Shown: positions 1 through 11,640, counted from the stretch's first letter. The stretch is DNA of 64,000 nucleotides from Bactericera cockerelli (GCA_024516035.1 CM044957.1:51456085-51520084), one strand, 5' to 3'. Notes: generated from the letters alone by a model not told the origin. Made by a program: numbers and translations.

Positions 1-545
1 AAATTCTTCGTTGTGAAATCCAAATTCTCCAGTCATATAAAATTCTTCGTTGTGAAATCCAAATTCTCCAGTCATACAAAATTCTCGTTGTGAAAATCCA
101 AATTCTCCAGTCATATAAAATTCTTCGGTGTGAAATCCAAATTCTCCAGTCATATAAAATTCTTGTTGTGGAATCCAAATCCAAATTCTCAGTCATATTA
201 AAATTCTTCGTTGTGAAATACAAATCCAAATTCCTGCGTCAAAACAAAATTCCTGAGTGTATCTACAACCAAATTTGAAGTGTACCTGCCCAACTATAAA
301 ATTCCTGTGTCAAAACAAAATTTCTGAGTTCATCTACAACAAAATTCGACAGTGCTCAACTTCAAAATTCCTGAGTTTATCTACAACAACATTCGACTAG
401 TGCTCAACTTCAAAATTCTTCAGTGCATCTACAACCAAATTTGAAAGTCCTCAACATCAAAATTCCTGAAAAATTCTGCTACCAAATTCAACAGTGCTCA
501 TTTCTTCAAAATTTATGCGTCCATCAAAATTCCTGGGTGTCTAAA
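1..545. repeat. Degenerate tandem repeats at the left edge
   Basis: 1-240 holds about 6 units near 39 bp built on ATTCTCCAGTCATA and AAATTCTTCGTTGTGAAATC. From 240 to 545 a looser repeat with AAAATTCCTGAGT, CATCTACAACCAAATT and GTGCTCAAC follows. The array continues beyond the left edge. Confidence 0.85.
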
Positions 546-1687
546 TTAAAGGTAATTTATCTAGGTTCTAATTTATATAATTCCATGGTGACTCTTAAAA
601 AAAATATTTACCTTAGCCTACTTATCCTATCATCAACGGAAACCATAGCCCTTTGTCATCAGGATCCTTAAGTAGACAGATGTAGGACATTGTGAAAGAA
701 ATATTTATTTGTATATTAAACAAGTTTGTAATGTTTGTATTTACACATAATATAATTTTAGTTATTATCCTTATCAAGAGTGTTCTTCTTTTCTTTAGTT
801 ATTCTACTAGTCTTTTGATATTTTATACATATATAAAAAAAACTATCGTAAATAATAAATACATACCAAATTATTTTCTGTCGGATAGTTATATAGGTAG
901 AGATCATCAAAATTTATGAAAAATAAAATATATAATTATTTCTGCACATCGTAGTGTATAATTTACTTGGGGACTGAGGGAATTTGTTCTTTTTTTATTT
1001 TATCTGACGATATGGTTTGACATCAATTGATGGATTAAAAACCGTCACAAGTCACAAAGAAAAAAAGGTAGATATATCGGTAATATTAATGATAAATAGA
1101 ATCATCACAGCGCTTGATGTCATAAAAGGAAGAGATCTTCTTGTTACTTTACCTTATGTCTTCATCGCCGTCTCCGAAGGAAGGCTGGTGACCATAATGG
1201 CAGTTTCTTTCTTTCCTAGATTGAAAATTGTTGAAAATGTCTGCCAATGAGAGACCCGTCCAGCGCTTGATGTCATCTATCCACATATTCCTTGGTCACA
1301 TACTGCAATATCATTCGGGGGTTTTTTAAATGAATATTTATTTAATGAGAGTCCTGTAACACTCAGAGTCCTCACCTCTTCATTCAGGTTAATATCATGG
1401 AAAGCTCAGAAACTTTCTGTTCACTCAAAAGAGATCCCCACAAAGATGTAAAGATTGTAAAGTTTCATTTATCATAATGCACACCTGTTGCTATGTGTGG
1501 AGGTGGAACCTACAGAATTTTCCAACTGTAAAAGATTTCAAGAGCAGATAGGGATTCGTACCTGCTTTGCGGTTACCAAACATTGTATGGGTTGAATAAT
1601 ACCTATAAATAGAAATTGTATAAAAATCAAAACACTGTCATTGTAAAATTCATTTTTAGAGTAAGAGACCGCTATACTGTGGAAGGG
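546..1687. other. Anonymous AT-rich DNA
   Basis: No gene or recognised element. The 16-mer CAGCGCTTGATGTCAT occurs twice (about 1108 and 1261), and the 77-codon frame between them shows no recognisable domain. Confidence 0.6.
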
Positions 1688-1889
1688 TAACACTTTTTTA
1701 AGATGAGTGTTTCACAGCTTTTTATTTCGTAGTCATGAAACAGGAAGTACTTACTGTCTTAGGGGCTTGTGGTCTGTGTTGTAGCTTGTACATCCCGTAG
1801 TATGCCTTCTCTCTGATGGACGAGAAGTGACACCATACTTCAAAATTAGATGCTGGGTCAACACGAACGTACCGGAAGGTATCCCTTAC
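1688..1889 (-). mobile_element. tRNA-derived SINE, family G, 5' truncated
   Basis: - strand: AGGGATACCTTCCGGTACGT, GACCCAGCATCTAATTTTGA, CATCAGAGAGAAGGCATACT, end GAAACACTCATCTTAAAAAA. Confidence 0.8.
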
Positions 1890-1892
1890 AAT

Positions 1893-2322
1893 AGTTGAAT
1901 TTTATTATAAAATTTGAACCGGAACAGAGCGAAACGGAACGGAACATCGGGCTATTTGATTGGTTGAAGATAATGAAAATATAACAAGGTCATTTCAGAG
2001 ATCAACAGAAGTGAAATTCCTGTAATCAGCTGTATTTGTGTAGGTCTTCTCTGATTGGTTCTTAGCTCATCTCATTTCAAAAATAAATTTAAAATGCAGA
2101 TTCAAAATTTGGCGCTCTCATTTAATATTCCATTATCAAAAAGACGCAGAATGAGAACCAATCAGAATGAGAAGCTAGAACATTCCGTTTCACCAAAAGG
2201 AACCGAGTCCCCGGCTCGGTTCCTCGGTTTGTTTACATTTTGAGAGAAACAGTGCATTTTATTAAGACTGTTCCGTTCCGTTTCGCACTGTTCCGTTTCA
2301 AAATGTATAATAAAATTTGATT
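1893..2322. mobile_element. Foldback MITE-like element of about 430 bp
   Basis: The left arm contains TTTATTATAAAATTTGAACC, GGAACAGAGCGAAACGGAAC and GGAACAT. The right arm is its reverse complement with few mismatches (GTTCCGTTCCGTTTCGCACT, GTTCCGTTTCAAAATGTATA). A second, inner inverted pair (TCTGATTGGTTCTTAGCTCA near 2048 against GAGAACCAATCAGAATGAGA near 2152) makes most of the element self-complementary. No coding capacity. Confidence 0.8.
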
Positions 2323-2348
2323 AATTTTTGAAATATTGTAAAAATAAA

Positions 2349-2550
2349 AATAATAATAATATCGCCTTATTTATACTGCCCAATTAGGACTATTAAGTGC
2401 TATTATTCCAGCAGTAATCCCATGACGCATTATTATGGGGTCGAAACCCCAAACTTTACTATTGTCATGTCCCGGCTGGGTTTCAAAACCGCGACCTCTG
2501 GAATCTCTAAATTCATTGAGTGCCGCCTTTACCACTGATCTACTGGGACA
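2349..2550 (-). mobile_element. tRNA-derived SINE, family A
   Basis: The - strand head GTCCCAGTAGATCAGTGGTA has an A-box-like start, and the B-box-like part is GGTTTTGAAACCCAGCCGGG. The conserved body (CCATTTGGGAT-, AATAATACGTC-, GCAGTATAAATAAGGCGAT-type) ends in (ATT)n. Confidence 0.85.
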
Positions 2551-2982
2551 CAGCTATGAAGGTTTCTCTTGTGGTCAGGACATAATAATTTCGAGAAAGG
2601 ATTAGCCACAGGAGGAGAGGGACAGGTGAATTTCAGGGCCTCATTCCAGACAGCACTCACACTCTCAAAATGTCCATCTCTATTCAACCGTCAATTTTCA
2701 TTCAAATAAACGCACTCTCGAAATGCATTTTTAAAACGACATTTGATATATTTAGATTGGTGGATTTTGAGTGAGTGCTTTTTCGAACGAGGCTGAGATG
2801 TATAAGTATATAGCGGACAGGTTTCTCGGTTTTGAGAATGTACTTGCAAACGAAGTGAAATTCTTTTGGTTTCCAGCTTTCTAGTGTACCTTATGTCAGT
2901 GGTAACACTGTGGCCAGGTTGGGGAGAACCCCCCCCCCCCCCTGAAATATGGCTCTAGCTTCACCACTGTACCTATGGAGGT

Positions 2983-3169
2983 GACTGTACCTCTCGTGTT
3001 GACACAGCACCTAAATGGAAAGTATTATGTGACTTCTCGTCCATCAGAGGGGAGACATACTACGGGATGGGCAAGCTACAACACAGACCACAAGCGTCTA
3101 CAGTAGCTCCTGTTTCATGGCTACAAAATAAAAAAAGCTGTGAAACAGTCATCTCAAAAAAAAAAAAAA
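2983..3169 (+). mobile_element. tRNA-derived SINE, family G, 5' truncated
   Basis: CTCGTGTTGACACAGCACCT, CTTCTCGTCCATCAGAGGGG, GCTCCTGTTTCATGGCTACA, AGCTGTGAAACAGTCATCTC and a poly(A) tail. Confidence 0.85.
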
Positions 3170-3374
3170 AGAACAGATGGAGAAAAATCCCGAGTAATTA
3201 CAGAGGAAGCCATTATTCTTTCGCCAGCGTAGTCCCCAGTGGAATTCTTTTAGAGAGGCAATTAACGCAAGCACAGAAACAAATGGGACGACGCTTAGCG
3301 TGCCGAATAAATGGCGAACAATTTGGAGAACTTGATTGTATACAGATTTCAGATCCAATTCACTGGTACCTAAT

Positions 3375-3550
3375 AATAAGAATAATAACATATTTATTTA
3401 TACTTTATATTTATACAAAACAATCAATAAATTAATAACAATAAATTAGAAAAAAACTTAAAAATATATAACATTATTAATTTTTATTTACAATTTATTG
3501 CTTTCTCATCCGGAGCGAAGTAAATGCCTTAGGCATTCTCTGCCACTTAA
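3375..3550 (-). mobile_element. Retroposon 3' end with hairpin
   Basis: On the - strand it starts GTTAAGTGGCAGAGAATGCC + TAAGGCATTT (hairpin AATGCC-TAA-GGCATT), then AT-rich sequence with GTTTTGTATAAA and a TTATTATTC-type tail. Closely related to 39455-39625. Confidence 0.65.
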
Positions 3551-3754
3551 CCCCGGAGAACCTGGGTTATATTGCACGCATGTTGTTCTGGGTTCGAACC
3601 TTGGCGGGCAGGAATTTTTCTGCTCTATACATACTTTTGATGTTCGGGATCCACTCATACCTCGTGAGGAAAAATAAGTAACTGCTTTCATGTGAAGTAG
3701 CGACCAGTGGCAAAATTATAGGCAAAAACAAACAAGATCTTGTATATTTGAGGA

Positions 3755-3862
3755 TATGACAGCATAATAATAAGACTCTGGCGGTTAGGTGGTAGAAAAT
3801 ACTTTAAGCATTAACCTCACGTGGTGGTTACTTTCCAATAAAAAGAGTATTATTATTATGAA
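3755..3862 (+). mobile_element. Family C SINE, 3' part
   Basis: AATAATAAGACTCTGGCGGT, GTGGTAGAAAATACTTTAAG, GTTACTTTCCAATAAAAAGA + (ATT)n. Confidence 0.7.
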
Positions 3863-3899
3863 ACAAAAGTTAAAAAAAACCATCATAACCACGGTAAAA

Positions 3900-4033
3900 C
3901 GTGCTTTATTTATACTGCTTGACCAGGACTAATGAGTCCACTATTCCAGCAGTAAGCCAAAGACGTATTATTATGTGGTCAAACCCCTGGATTACCAGAC
4001 ATAGGTACGCCTTGACCACTCAGCTACCTGGAC
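3900..4033 (-). mobile_element. tRNA-derived SINE, family A, internally deleted
   Basis: Same family; the B-box region and part of the body are missing between the GGTCAAACCCC and TGGATTACCAGAC segments. Confidence 0.75.
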
Positions 4034-4075
4034 AGACTGATTCGGGGAATTTGATTGTATCGAGATTTCAGGCCG

Positions 4076-4195
4076 CATTATGAAAAGGATTAGTAAATCT
4101 CAGCCGACCCTTAGATTTTATCAGCAAACCGATGGGTATTTTATAGGATCGTAGCCCGTACTATAAAACAGGATTAAAGTTAAGACAGGCTACAT
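4076..4195. mobile_element. MITE-like repeat, AGGATTAG family, short copy
   Basis: CATTATGAAAAGGATTAGTA, GCCGACCCTTAGATTTTATC, ACCGATGGGTATTTTATAGG, TATAAAACAGGATTAAAGTT. Confidence 0.6.
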
Positions 4196-4329
4196 TGAAT
4201 AAGACAAAATACATGTCTTGATACAACCCTGATATGTAGGATGATAGGCTTTGGATAATGTGGATATCTCTCCTAAACTATATTATGTCTTGGACTTTAA
4301 GAGTTCTCTTCCTACCACCCCTATCCACC

Positions 4330-4735
4330 TCTTCCTCCTTCTTATCCCTCCCTCCCTCCTCCCCCTCTTCCTTTTCCCCTTCTTATGATGAACTACTCCT
4401 CTCTCTCTCTCTCTCTCCTCTCTCTCCTCTCTCCTTCTCGGCGTTCTTCTTTCCTTCTTCTCTGTCTAATCCTTTCTCTGATGGACTCCTCTTCATTTTC
4501 CATCCCTCTCTTCTCTCCTTTCACTCTTGTCTCTTGCTCTCTTCTCTTCTCTTTCTTTTTTTTCTCTCTCTCTCTCTCTCTCTACTTTCACTCTTTCTGT
4601 CTCTTCTCTTTCTTTTTTTCTTTCTCTCTCTCTCTCTTCTTCTCTCCCCTCTCTCTCCTAAATCCTTTCTTCTCGTAAACAACTCCCTCTCTCTCTTTCT
4701 CCACCAATCCCTCCTCCTCCTCCTCCTTCTCTCAT
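4330..4735. repeat. C/T-rich low-complexity tract
   Basis: Long runs of CT dinucleotides and TCC/CTT triplets on the + strand. Open frames here are Ser/Leu-rich by-products. Confidence 0.95.
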
Positions 4736-5159
4736 AAATAAAACATTTTTCTGAGCAACAAATACAGAGGAAAAAAAAATAACTTAAAATTGTTTTTTAT
4801 ATACCACTAGAAAGAAGAGAGAAAGCTCTCTCATCCAAGCTCCGCATTACAATTCCAACTGGCAGGATGTTCCCGGACGAGTGTGTGACCGCAGGACAAC
4901 TATTCTCTTTCTGGAAAAACAATCCTTATGAAAAAAAAAAGTCCTTATGAAAAAAAGGGAAGAAGGAGAAAGAAAAAGATAAACTGAATATGATAAGCAG
5001 TAGAGAATGGCAAGAAGATATACAGGTTTGGGTATTTTGTTGCAGAAGGGGGGTAGGGCGGGTCGGGGGGAGGGGGGGGGGCTGAGAAGAGGGGGGGGTA
5101 ACAAATGTGACCACAGCATCAAAAAGCTCGGGGCGTAATACAGTCAAACTTGCATGGAT

Positions 5160-5954
5160 ATAGTTTTTTTGTTGTTGTTTGTTTACCGTCGCTCTGAACT
5201 GCCTTTTCATATCACGACGGGGGTTTTACCCTCCATTCGCTGGAACGCTGGAAACTCCTTGATTATGATTGCTTTTTGTGGGTTTAACGTCGCTTTCAAC
5301 TGCATGGTCAATGGCAGAATTTACTTAATAGATGAAAGGATTTCGAAAATATTTATTTTTTCTCTCTTTGCTTGATAGAGTGCACAAAATTTCGATGTAT
5401 TCGTTCGATTAATCGCAAGTTTTTCAAAGGAAATAGGCGTTGCTTCAGATTATTGAGTATCAATTTACTGAAAGTTTAATGTTATTATAAACCTTACATA
5501 ATTTGGTAAAGAAAAACCGAAGAATCTATCCATAATGGAAAATCGAAAAACTTTCATTGCCACAAGTATACGATGAGAACTATTCACAAAAAAGTTATGT
5601 GGCCATTGTAAAATTGGCAGTGTGTTTGGTTGTTGTTGCATGACTATAACAATGCTATTTATTTCATTTTAATACAAATAAATACTTTCTTTTATCCTTT
5701 AATGTATTACCTATACAAAAACTGTTAGAGAAGTATTTTTCTTTTCAAATTTACGGTGCTTTAACAAGGCGATAAGCCTGTCGTACTTTTTTATTTTTAT
5801 TCATATACAGATTATAGGATGCTTTTTTCAGATATTATTATTTTGATTGTTTAATCTTAGCTCGTCATGGAATTAAAATCAGCATCATTGTCATAAAACC
5901 CACTGTCATCACGACTTTTGACATCAGTAGCTTGATCGATAGGGTGTAGGTTTC
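5160..5954. other. Degraded 5S-type SINE tails, then anonymous AT-rich DNA
   Basis: 5180-5310 has two overlapping pieces of the inverted SINE tail (ATATCACGACGGGGGTTTTA + CCCTCCATTCGCTGG and GGGTTTAACGTCGCTTTCAA). From 5320 to 5950 I see nothing I can name. Confidence 0.55.
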
Positions 5955-6028
5955 GTAAGCGGAGGTCAGTGATAAGCGGAGGTCAGTGGTAAGGGGAGGT
6001 CAGTGGTAAGGGGAGGTCAGTGGTAAGT
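5955..6028. repeat. 17-bp tandem repeat, about 4 units
   Basis: GTAAGGGGAGGTCAGTG repeated, with GTAAGCGG and ATAAGCGG variants. It is set inside a degraded tRNA-type SINE (ATCGATAGGGTGTAGGTTTC before it and GAGTTCTAAGTTTAGCAAAG after it). Confidence 0.9.
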
Positions 6029-6489
6029 GAGTCAGGTCGGAGGCACTGGTTGAGTTCTAAGTTTAGCAAAGATTTAGTAAAGAGGTTTGAGTATTATATG
6101 TAAAATCAAATCGTAATTAACACAAATATGATAAAATTTATTGACTATAATTAGCACGATTATCAATAATCAGCAATCCTTTTGTAGTTTTTTTTTCTTT
6201 CCCATCCTTTTTCCGCAGCCTTTTTTAATTCTTCCACAGCCTTCAACTGAAATCAAATTTTGAATTCTAATATTATTTTGTCGTCTCTCGGGTTCGAACT
6301 CAGGACCTTTCGCATGGCAAGCGAGTACCTTATGACCTAAATTCGTCGCTCAAATATTATCAACATCAGGATCCTATACTCGGTATCCCGTAAGAAAAAA
6401 TCGGAAGGGGAAGTGATAGGTTTACAAAATAAGGGTAGGAGGGGACCACTGTTGGCAGATACTTCCAAAAATCTTTGTTACACATGCTT

Positions 6490-6650
6490 ATGTCATAGAT
6501 TTAAAAACAATAAATCGATAAAGAACTCCCAATGCTCTCTGATCTCTGGCATCTCAAGTGAAGCACATTCCTCAATAGAAAATGGCGAAAACAATAGTTA
6601 ATAGCATGGCGTCCGCCATTTTCTATTGAGGCAGTTGTATGCTATTTCGA
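6490..6650. repeat. Dispersed hairpin repeat, copy 1
   Basis: Shares AAAGAACTCCCAATGCTCTCTG (key part AACTCCCAATGCTCTC), GTGAAGCAC and GTCCGCCATTTT with 25490-25625. This copy has a perfect 18-bp stem, CCTCAATAGAAAATGGCG at 6571 against its inverse ending at 6633. Confidence 0.75.
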
Positions 6651-7917
6651 TGCAGAAGGGGTACTCCAGTTCTCGACCAGAGTTTGTCAATCTACAATTC
6701 AATGAGCTTAATGGTTTTTTTATGGTGAATTTATACCTTAAGGACTTTATTTAACAAATAACAAAACATAATAAATATATAAAATACATAAAATGCACAT
6801 TAAAATTATAGATAAAATATTTCATCCAGCGCTCTAATGCTTGGCTGGTATCCCTCACACACTCGGCATTCCCTCGCTGAATGGCGATCGACAAACGATG
6901 GATTAAAATGGCTAATGTTAGAATGCAGCATCGGACTTCTTCTCACGAAAAACAGATTGAAGTAGTGTAGTAATCCTGTTCCACTTCAAATTCAGTGCAG
7001 TCGCAGGTTCGACGTTTCGTCCGCCTCTTCAATCAAGTCTCATCCGACGGGCGGGGAGCTGACGTGAGGTTCCTCCCTGCAGCGTCTCCACGCATTATGC
7101 TACTGGGTCAATGCTGTGATGTATTGAGATTGATGTCAAGACACGGGACACGGGTAGGTTGCACGAAGTACATTTTCTCACATGTCGCTGCTGGTCCTCG
7201 GAACAAAAGAATCATCAATAACGTGCTCGTCCCCCCCCCCCCGTCCTCCCCCGCAGGAACTGAATACAACCCCCCCCCCCCCCCCCCCGTCCCACGGGGA
7301 TAACCTTCACCCTTCTCGACCAAAGCGGAAAAAATGGATTTTCACGTTCGTTTGTTCCAAGCCGTTCGGGCGGAAACAAAAAGTTTGTATGGCGGAGACG
7401 TGCCCGACCCAACCTGGCCTGTCCTGAAATCATAACCCTGGCCACACGAGGGCAGTGGCGTGATGTGGAAGTCATGATTGAGGATTCGATTCCCAGAGCC
7501 GACAATTTTTTTTGAGAGACAGGTAAATGAGTTACCAGAGAGCGCACGATTAGCTGAGTGGTAAGATAGTGCCATGCGGAAGAGCCCGGGTTCGATAGTC
7601 AGACTATAGGTGTTTCTATTATACGAGAGCAGTGGTGTAGGTGGGAATCTACTCCTCTGCCTGTATAGCACGTCCATGATTTTTTTCAGTAGACAGGTAG
7701 GATTTATTAAAATAAATAAATTTAAGGACCAATGTTTCATTTTAGTGATAATAACACAAAAAAGCAAGATTTCAAATGAAATAGACAAATTACTTCGAGA
7801 AATTTCTAAGATTAGAAATCGGAAGTATTGTGTTCGTTTTTGTAAAAAAAAAATATTTTTTTGCTCCGATTTCATTTTTTTCATATTCTGGACGTTTCAT
7901 AACCTACTGAGTAAATT
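6651..7917. other. Anonymous region with C runs and tRNA-like SINE head
   Basis: 6820-7200 is GC-richer and may be an old retroposon piece, but no domain is readable on either strand. A decayed tRNA-type head is at about 7545-7600 (GCACGATTAGCTGAGTGGTA, GCCCGGGTTCGATAGTC). The proline- and glycine-rich frames at 7.2-7.3 kb are due to C runs. Confidence 0.5.
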
Positions 7918-8165
7918 TGGTTTTGTGTCCGTCTGTCGGTCTGTCTGTTAAAACGATTCCTTGTACGCGCAAATCTCGGAAACTACTCGACGATTTGATG
8001 AAATTTTGCACACATCTAGAAGACATTCTGTAGATGGTCCCATTTAAATTCATCGAATTCATACTAGCGGTTCTGGTGAAAGAGACCATGCGCCTGACCA
8101 CTAACTTTTTACTTAAACGCTTATATCTCGTGAACGGTACACCCGATTTTGTAAGAATATGCATA
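7918..8165 (+). mobile_element. Dispersed element with (GTCT)n, fragment
   Basis: GTCCGTCTGTCGGTCTGTCT, CGCAAATCTCGGAAACTACT, GATTTGATGAAATTTTGCAC. This wording is typical of long-lived dispersed repeats in arthropod genomes; I cannot place the ends. Confidence 0.45.
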
Positions 8166-8621
8166 TTATTGTTTTACATAGGTTATTTATATTTATTTTT
8201 AAATTAATTATAGTTTGACTCTGATATTTAAGAAAACCCGAAATTTTGGACAAAAAAGTAAAAAAATAAGGACCACGACTTGCCAATACAGAATTTTTTG
8301 TGGAATTTAGAATGTAGAAAAAACGATATTCTACCATATAAAACAAATTTGAAGAAAATCGGTTGAGCCGTTTTGGAGATACAAGTAATTTTCTATAAAA
8401 TCTCAAAATTGGCACGTGTTTACAATGTGAAGCAATCACGAGGAAGTATTGTGTCTATAATTGGCAGTGTTTTTTTTGATATTTTTGTTGCTGTTTAAAA
8501 TTTACATTATTTTCATACAACTCTGAATAATCTCAATGTCATCAAGTCCTTCATTAGACACGATTGTAAATCAGTCAAGCGTAAAGTTGGATGTACTAGA
8601 CAGCTTTTTTTATTTAAGAAA
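8166..8621. other. Anonymous AT-rich DNA
   Basis: Probably the rest of the dispersed element that begins at 7918 (GAAAATCGGTTGAGCCGTTT, TTGGAGATACAAGTAATTTT). No gene. Confidence 0.5.
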
Positions 8622-8806
8622 AAAGGTAATTATACCCCAGAACCGCTTTCACATTACTTCAGGGTACTTTGCCTTTACACCCATGCCATTCCGGAAACGG
8701 AATAAACTCTATCGAATTTTCCGATCCGACCAGCATTCCAACCCGCAACCTCCGGGTCAGCAACCGATGCTCTTAACCACTGAGCCACGGAGGTCGGCTA
8801 GCTAGA
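8622..8806 (-). mobile_element. tRNA-derived SINE, family E
   Basis: - strand: CCGACCTCCGTGGCTCAGTG, GTTAAGAGCATCGGTTGCTG, ACCCGGAGGTTGCGGGTTGG, body CATGGGTGTAAAGGCAAAGT and GGGGTATAATTACCTTTT. Confidence 0.85.
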
Positions 8807-8943
8807 TGACTAGAAGTCCCCCCTGGAGTATGAAATGAGTCCGCCACTGCTTTGAAACAAGTAACAAAATATGAATGGGTAGTTTTACGTTTTGATGAAA
8901 AGTTTTCATTTAGATGCGGTGTTTTGGTATTACATACTCGTAT

Positions 8944-9130
8944 ACAGGGTCCGCCAAAAAAAAGGAGCCACTCGAAATATCTCGAGAACGAATTTAAATT
9001 TTGAAAAAAGCTGCAAACAAGTGTACGATTATATCGAGGGGGAAACCTTTTCTAATGCCTTGATTTTTTTATCATTACCAGGGGCGGTCCCACGCGGATC
9101 GCATTTTTCTTTTGTGACGAGCGTTTTACC
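8944..9130 (+). mobile_element. DNA transposon end fragment
   Basis: TACAGGGTCCGCCAAAAAAA and CTCGAAATATCTCGAGAACG resemble terminal regions of short DNA elements. It is cut by the SINE that follows at 9133. Confidence 0.35.
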
Positions 9131-9132
9131 TT

Positions 9133-9302
9133 CCATTTTTTTTTTTTTTTTATAAAAGATGAGTGTTTCACAGCCTTTTTTATTTCGTACCATGAAACAG
9201 GAGCTACTGTAGACTTGTGTCTGTGTGTAGCCTGCCATCCGTAGTATCCTCCCTCTGATGGGCGAGAAGTGACACAAACTTCCCATTTAGGTGCTGGGTT
9301 TA
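9133..9302 (-). mobile_element. tRNA-derived SINE, family G, 5' truncated
   Basis: - strand: CCCAGCACCTAAATGGGAAG, CTTCTCGCCCATCAGAGGGA, GGAGCTCCTGTTTCATGG-like part and AAAAGGCTGTGAAACACTCA + poly(A). Confidence 0.83.
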
Positions 9303-9485
9303 ACTCACAAATTAACCCCACCTAGTCTCCTGAGTGTGGCTGGAAATAGCCAGCATCACGAGGGTTCAAATTTGAATGATCATAAATTTAAGTCCTAACC
9401 TCGCTGGATGTTGCTTAACTTTAGTAACAGAACGAGAACTGGTGCATTTAAAGTGCCATCGACGTTGACTTTGACATCATTGAAT
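9303..9485 (-). mobile_element. 5S-rRNA-derived SINE, 3' truncated
   Basis: - strand: AAAGTTAAGCAACATCCAGC, GAGGTTAGGACTTAAATTTA, body CTGGCTATTTCCAGCCACAC. The tail is cut off by the SINE at 9133-9302. Confidence 0.75.
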
Positions 9486-9934
9486 AAGCCCGTCTCTAGG
9501 GTTGGAACTCAAGTTAAGTAAAATATGACCCTTCTTTGTTAGAGAACATATTATTATATTATTATTAGGAACTATTCGTTTTATGAGCAAGATTAGAGAT
9601 TATGAGAATAGGACGCGGTCTATATTCTCATTTCTTTCACAAAATAAATGTAGTTGGTGATTTATTATTTGATGTTATTAGCATTCTTATACTAACAAAT
9701 GTATTAGATTTAATAAAATAATAATACTTAATACCTATTATTCTATTGTTAAAGGCCAATGCCGACCCAAAATAAATTTAAGAAATGACAAAGTGAAAGG
9801 AATGGGGAAAGGGATAAAAAGAAGAAGTTTTATATTATTAAAGATACAAATATTAAAGAAGAAAAAAAATATCATATTTTTTTTCATCACTTTCGTAATA
9901 TTATACACACAATTACTCAAACTAGCTTTACTAA

Positions 9935-10021
9935 ATATTTGCTGAACTTGGGACTTGAACCACCGACCCGCAGGTTACAAACAAGTCCACCGCCTTATCG
10001 ATCAAGCTACTGAGCTCGGTA
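9935..10021 (-). mobile_element. tRNA-derived SINE, family F, head
   Basis: - strand: ACCGAGCTCAGTAGCTTGAT, CGATAAGGCGGTGGACTTGT, AACCTGCGGGTCGGTGGTTC. Confidence 0.78.
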
Positions 10022-10049
10022 AAGATACAAAGAAAGTACTTATTTTGCC

Positions 10050-10145
10050 AGCCTCCGTGGCTCGAGGTTAAGAGCAGCGGTTGCTGACCCGGATATTGCG
10101 GATTCGAATTCTGACCAGAGCGAAAAATTCTGACCGAGTTTTAGC
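10050..10145 (+). mobile_element. tRNA-derived SINE, family E, head only
   Basis: CCAGCCTCCGTGGCTCGAGG, GCAGCGGTTGCTGACCCGGA, GGATTCGAATTCTGACCAGA. Confidence 0.75.
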
Positions 10146-10204
10146 AGACAATATAGGAGTAAATGCGCTGTTTTGGTTGATATTCCTACAAGACAACGTG
10201 TTAA

Positions 10205-10397
10205 GGTATTAGTTGATCAAGGCGTCTGTCTGGTAATCCAGAGGTGGTGGGTTTGAAAACCAGCCGGGGGGCAAGACAAGTAATCCTTCCATTTGAGATT
10301 TTGACCATATAATAATAAGTCTTACTGCTTAAATAATGGGACTCATTATTCCTAATCGGGCAGGACAATAAATAAGGCGATTCTATTATTATATAAT
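10205..10397 (+). mobile_element. tRNA-derived SINE, family A
   Basis: GATCAAGGCGTCTGTCTGGT + AATCCAGAGG, GGTTTGAAAACCAGCCGGGG, then the family body and AATAAATAAGGCGAT. Confidence 0.8.
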
Positions 10398-11640
10398 CCT
10401 GTTTCATGATTCGGGCTGTAGATACCACACTATAGGTACTTGCATAAATCTATACACACTCCCCAGTACGCCCCACCCACTTCTACTCTGAATTCTAAAA
10501 GCATTGGAGGTAATAACCACCCATGTGTGAAACATCATTACACCAGGGTGATACGAGCATCACCTGCGTCTATGTCTTAGTTTATGTTTTGGTTCGAATT
10601 TAAAATGGGGTGAATATTACAGGTGAGTAGGTAGGTACCTACCTCTTTGTCCCAGACTGTCCAAATTTTTTCTTCACTTTTTTTTGTTGAAGGTCTTCTT
10701 TACATCTAAGTAGGTCATACTTCTTCTTGTTTGATGTGGTGTTTTTTACTAAGAATGTCACATCATGCTGTACCGAAAATTCTAATTAATAAAAATAAAT
10801 ATAGAGAACCCCTGTCGTGATATGGCCAAGCGACGTTAACCCGACCGCCGCTCCACCCCCCTCCCCCCCAAAAAAAATCACAGCACCCCACTCTCTTCTG
10901 ATCTTGAATTTGGACGCGTTTCTTTCAACTACAGTTGTTAGATAGGGTTTTACCCTCCATTCATTGGTCAAATGTTCCAGCTACCGAGCTATCTATCTAC
11001 ATATTAATCTTAACCCAACTGAGTGGGGCCAAAAAGCTAGCAGACACATTTTCTATGAACAACATACGACGGCGAATGTTGGCTTTTTTTCCGGCTCCAC
11101 TCTGGCTGGGTGAGGTTAAATTTGAGTCGTCACCGTTGATTCGTGAGTTTTCAGCGAATGTAGGGTAAAAGCCCCGTCGTACCAAATGACCATGCACTTG
11201 AAAGCGACATTAAACCAACAAAAAAACAATAATAATTATCAATATCATTATCAAGAAGCTAATTCTGTAGTTGATCTCGTTTGAATTGGTTTTTTTTTTT
11301 TGAGAGTGCGATGTTAAAACTCAAAACAGAAGATAAAACTCCCGTCTCGAATTACCTCAGGTGTTGAAGAGACGCTCAACCAAATAGAAAGCAAAAAAAA
11401 AAAAAACTCTGGACTAAATCTCAGCTACCTGCTCTCAGTCTTAAGCTCGGCTTAGGGGAGAGAAAATTGCCCAACTCGTAAAACGTAAACTGGCTTAATT
11501 TTACTTAAAAAATTATGAAAGCGGAAAAAAATTAAGTGAATTATTTTTCCTCTCTTGATGAAATAATTGTTACACAAAACTTACTCACTTAGAATGGCAT
11601 TTCCTTTATTATCATTGTTAATTTATACTATGAGTACGCC
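10398..11640. other. Anonymous DNA with decayed SINE pieces
   Basis: 10800-11220 contains broken parts of the 5S/D-type SINE body and tail in both orientations (CCTGTCGTGATATGGCCAAG, GGCTGGGTGAGGTTAAATTT, AAAGCGACATTAAACCAACA). 11280-11470 has a weak inverted family D-like tail. No gene. Confidence 0.5.

Noticed and set aside
3067..3435. 122-codon open frame
   Set aside because: Its first half is a family G SINE and its poly(A) tail; the rest has no domain.
7610..7951. 113-codon frame and its antisense partner
   Set aside because: Low-complexity Lys/Phe-rich sequence in AT-rich DNA, no domain.
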